Source: Mageeibacillus sp. UBA5747 (GTDB taxonomy: Bacteria; Bacillota; Clostridia; Saccharofermentanales; UBA5734). Taken from it: DNA of 5,260 nt. The notes below the pieces were generated by a model. The model ran no database searches. It was given only the letters and a program-made list of their open reading frames with translations, and had not been told where the DNA came from. Location: the NCBI GenBank assembly GCA_002419145.1, contig DIFN01000021.1, positions 1-5,260 of the forward strand, read 5' to 3'. Made by a program: the position numbers and the translations under genes. Positions 4,525-5,260 of this stretch are shown piece after piece (position 1 is the first letter of the stretch; the number at the start of each line of letters is the position of its first letter).

Positions 4525-5260
4525 AAACAAAATATGTTGAGCCCCAGAAAGAAATCCCGATTCTCGCCGAGACAGACGTCCTGGTGGTTGGCGGCGGACC
4601 TGCTGGATTCTCTGCTGCGATCGCCAGTGCCCGGCTGGGCGTGGACACGATTCTTCTCGAACGTTATGGTTGCTTTGGTGGTGTTCTGACGCAAGTCGGG
4701 ATCGAAGCGATCGCCTGGTACCGGCACGAGGGGACCATCGAAGCTGGTGGATTACTGAAGGAAATCGAAGCAACAGCCTTGTCCATGGGTGCTGCAGTCA
4801 AGGAATGCCAATCTGACAGCCAGGCTATCGATGCCCATTTGTTCCGTTACGTCGTTGACCAGATGCTCTCAAAAGCCAATGTCCGTCCGATCCTGCACTG
4901 TTATGCGGTGGCAACGATTGTGGAAGATGGGGTCATCAAGGGAGTCGTTACCGAAAGCAAGTCGGGACGGCAAGCCATCCTGGCCAAACGCATCATCGAT
5001 TGCACCGGCGATGCCGACATCGTGGCTCTGGCCGGGGCGCCTTACCACAAAGCACCAAAAGACGAACTGATGTTTGCCTCCCAGATTTTCAGTGTCAAGG
5101 GCGTTCAATCCGAAAAATTCCTGGACTATGTCCACAATGAGTTGAAGCCGACCTACAAAGATTGGAATGGCAATGCCTGGAATCAGAAAATCGATCCGGC
5201 GGCAGCTGACCTGTTTTCCCCCTACCTTGAAAAAGTATTTATCGAGGCCATTGAATCGGG
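4521..5260 (+). CDS. FAD-dependent oxidoreductase, N-terminal part (runs off window edge)
   Basis: 246 codons are visible, open to the right edge. From TTG 4521 the peptide begins MKTKYVEPQKEIPILAE, then a strand and dinucleotide-binding motif VVGGGPAG (22-29), and Glu47 (LLERYG) as the probable ribose-binding acid. CFGG (51-54) and IDCTGDADIVALAGAP (159-174) are hallmarks of the FAD_oxidored family (PF12831-type). The substrate is unknown. The TTG start is preferred because family members begin only some 15-20 residues before the FAD strand, as here. The alternative in-frame ATG at 4437 would add 28 mostly polar, basic residues and falls inside the operator. It has its own promoter and operator and follows the ThDP gene on the same strand. 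Since it is co-regulated with a Gcl-like enzyme, oxidation of a hydroxy or amino acid to the oxo-acid substrate is a reasonable but untested role. Confidence 0.85.
   Translation, partial: MKTKYVEPQKEIPILAETDVLVVGGGPAGFSAAIASARLGVDTILLERYGCFGGVLTQVGIEAIAWYRHEGTIEAGGLLKEIEATALSMGAAVKECQSDSQAIDAHLFRYVVDQMLSKANVRPILHCYAVATIVEDGVIKGVVTESKSGRQAILAKRIIDCTGDADIVALAGAPYHKAPKDELMFASQIFSVKGVQSEKFLDYVHNELKPTYKDWNGNAWNQKIDPAAADLFSPYLEKVFIEAIES

Overview
The window carries a compact, apparently co-regulated set of metabolic genes from a bacterium of moderate GC content. Strong AGGAGG-type ribosome binding sites, a GTG start, a probable TTG start and clear TTGACA promoters fit a Bacillota-like or similar anaerobic heterotroph, but the taxon cannot be fixed from sequence alone. 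No mobile element, tRNA, rRNA or CRISPR array is visible.

Layout. At the left edge (1-92, minus strand) is the first 30 codons of an IclR-family repressor, cut by the window. Next on the minus strand is a two-gene operon read right to left: a TIM-barrel isomerase/epimerase (1283-2194), then a D-2-hydroxyacid dehydrogenase (309-1265) 17 bases downstream. A 368-bp divergent regulatory region (2195-2562) separates this operon from a plus-strand ThDP enzyme of the glyoxylate carboligase type (2563-4239). After a 281-bp intergenic region with two hairpins and a promoter, a plus-strand FAD-dependent oxidoreductase starts (probably TTG 4521) and runs off the right edge.

The set resembles the glycerate route: glyoxylate carboligase (2 glyoxylate to tartronate semialdehyde), hydroxypyruvate isomerase (TIM barrel) and hydroxypyruvate reductase (D-2-hydroxyacid dehydrogenase), with an FAD enzyme that could supply the oxo acid. 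However, the ThDP enzyme has the ordinary catalytic glutamate (Glu49) where E. coli Gcl has Val51, and the isomerase is not closely Hyi-like. The true substrate may therefore be a different 2-oxo acid.

Regulation is the clearest new observation. A palindrome TGAAAT-N3-ATTTCA, in three cases followed after 5 bp by another TGAAAT half-site, lies in front of every transcription unit in the window, including the IclR gene itself. The isomerase and FAD-oxidoreductase promoters are near-copies of each other: same TTGACA, same 17-bp spacer length, an identical 14-bp block through the -10, and the same 11-bp gap to the operator. The simplest reading is a local regulon under the partly visible IclR-type protein, with autoregulation.
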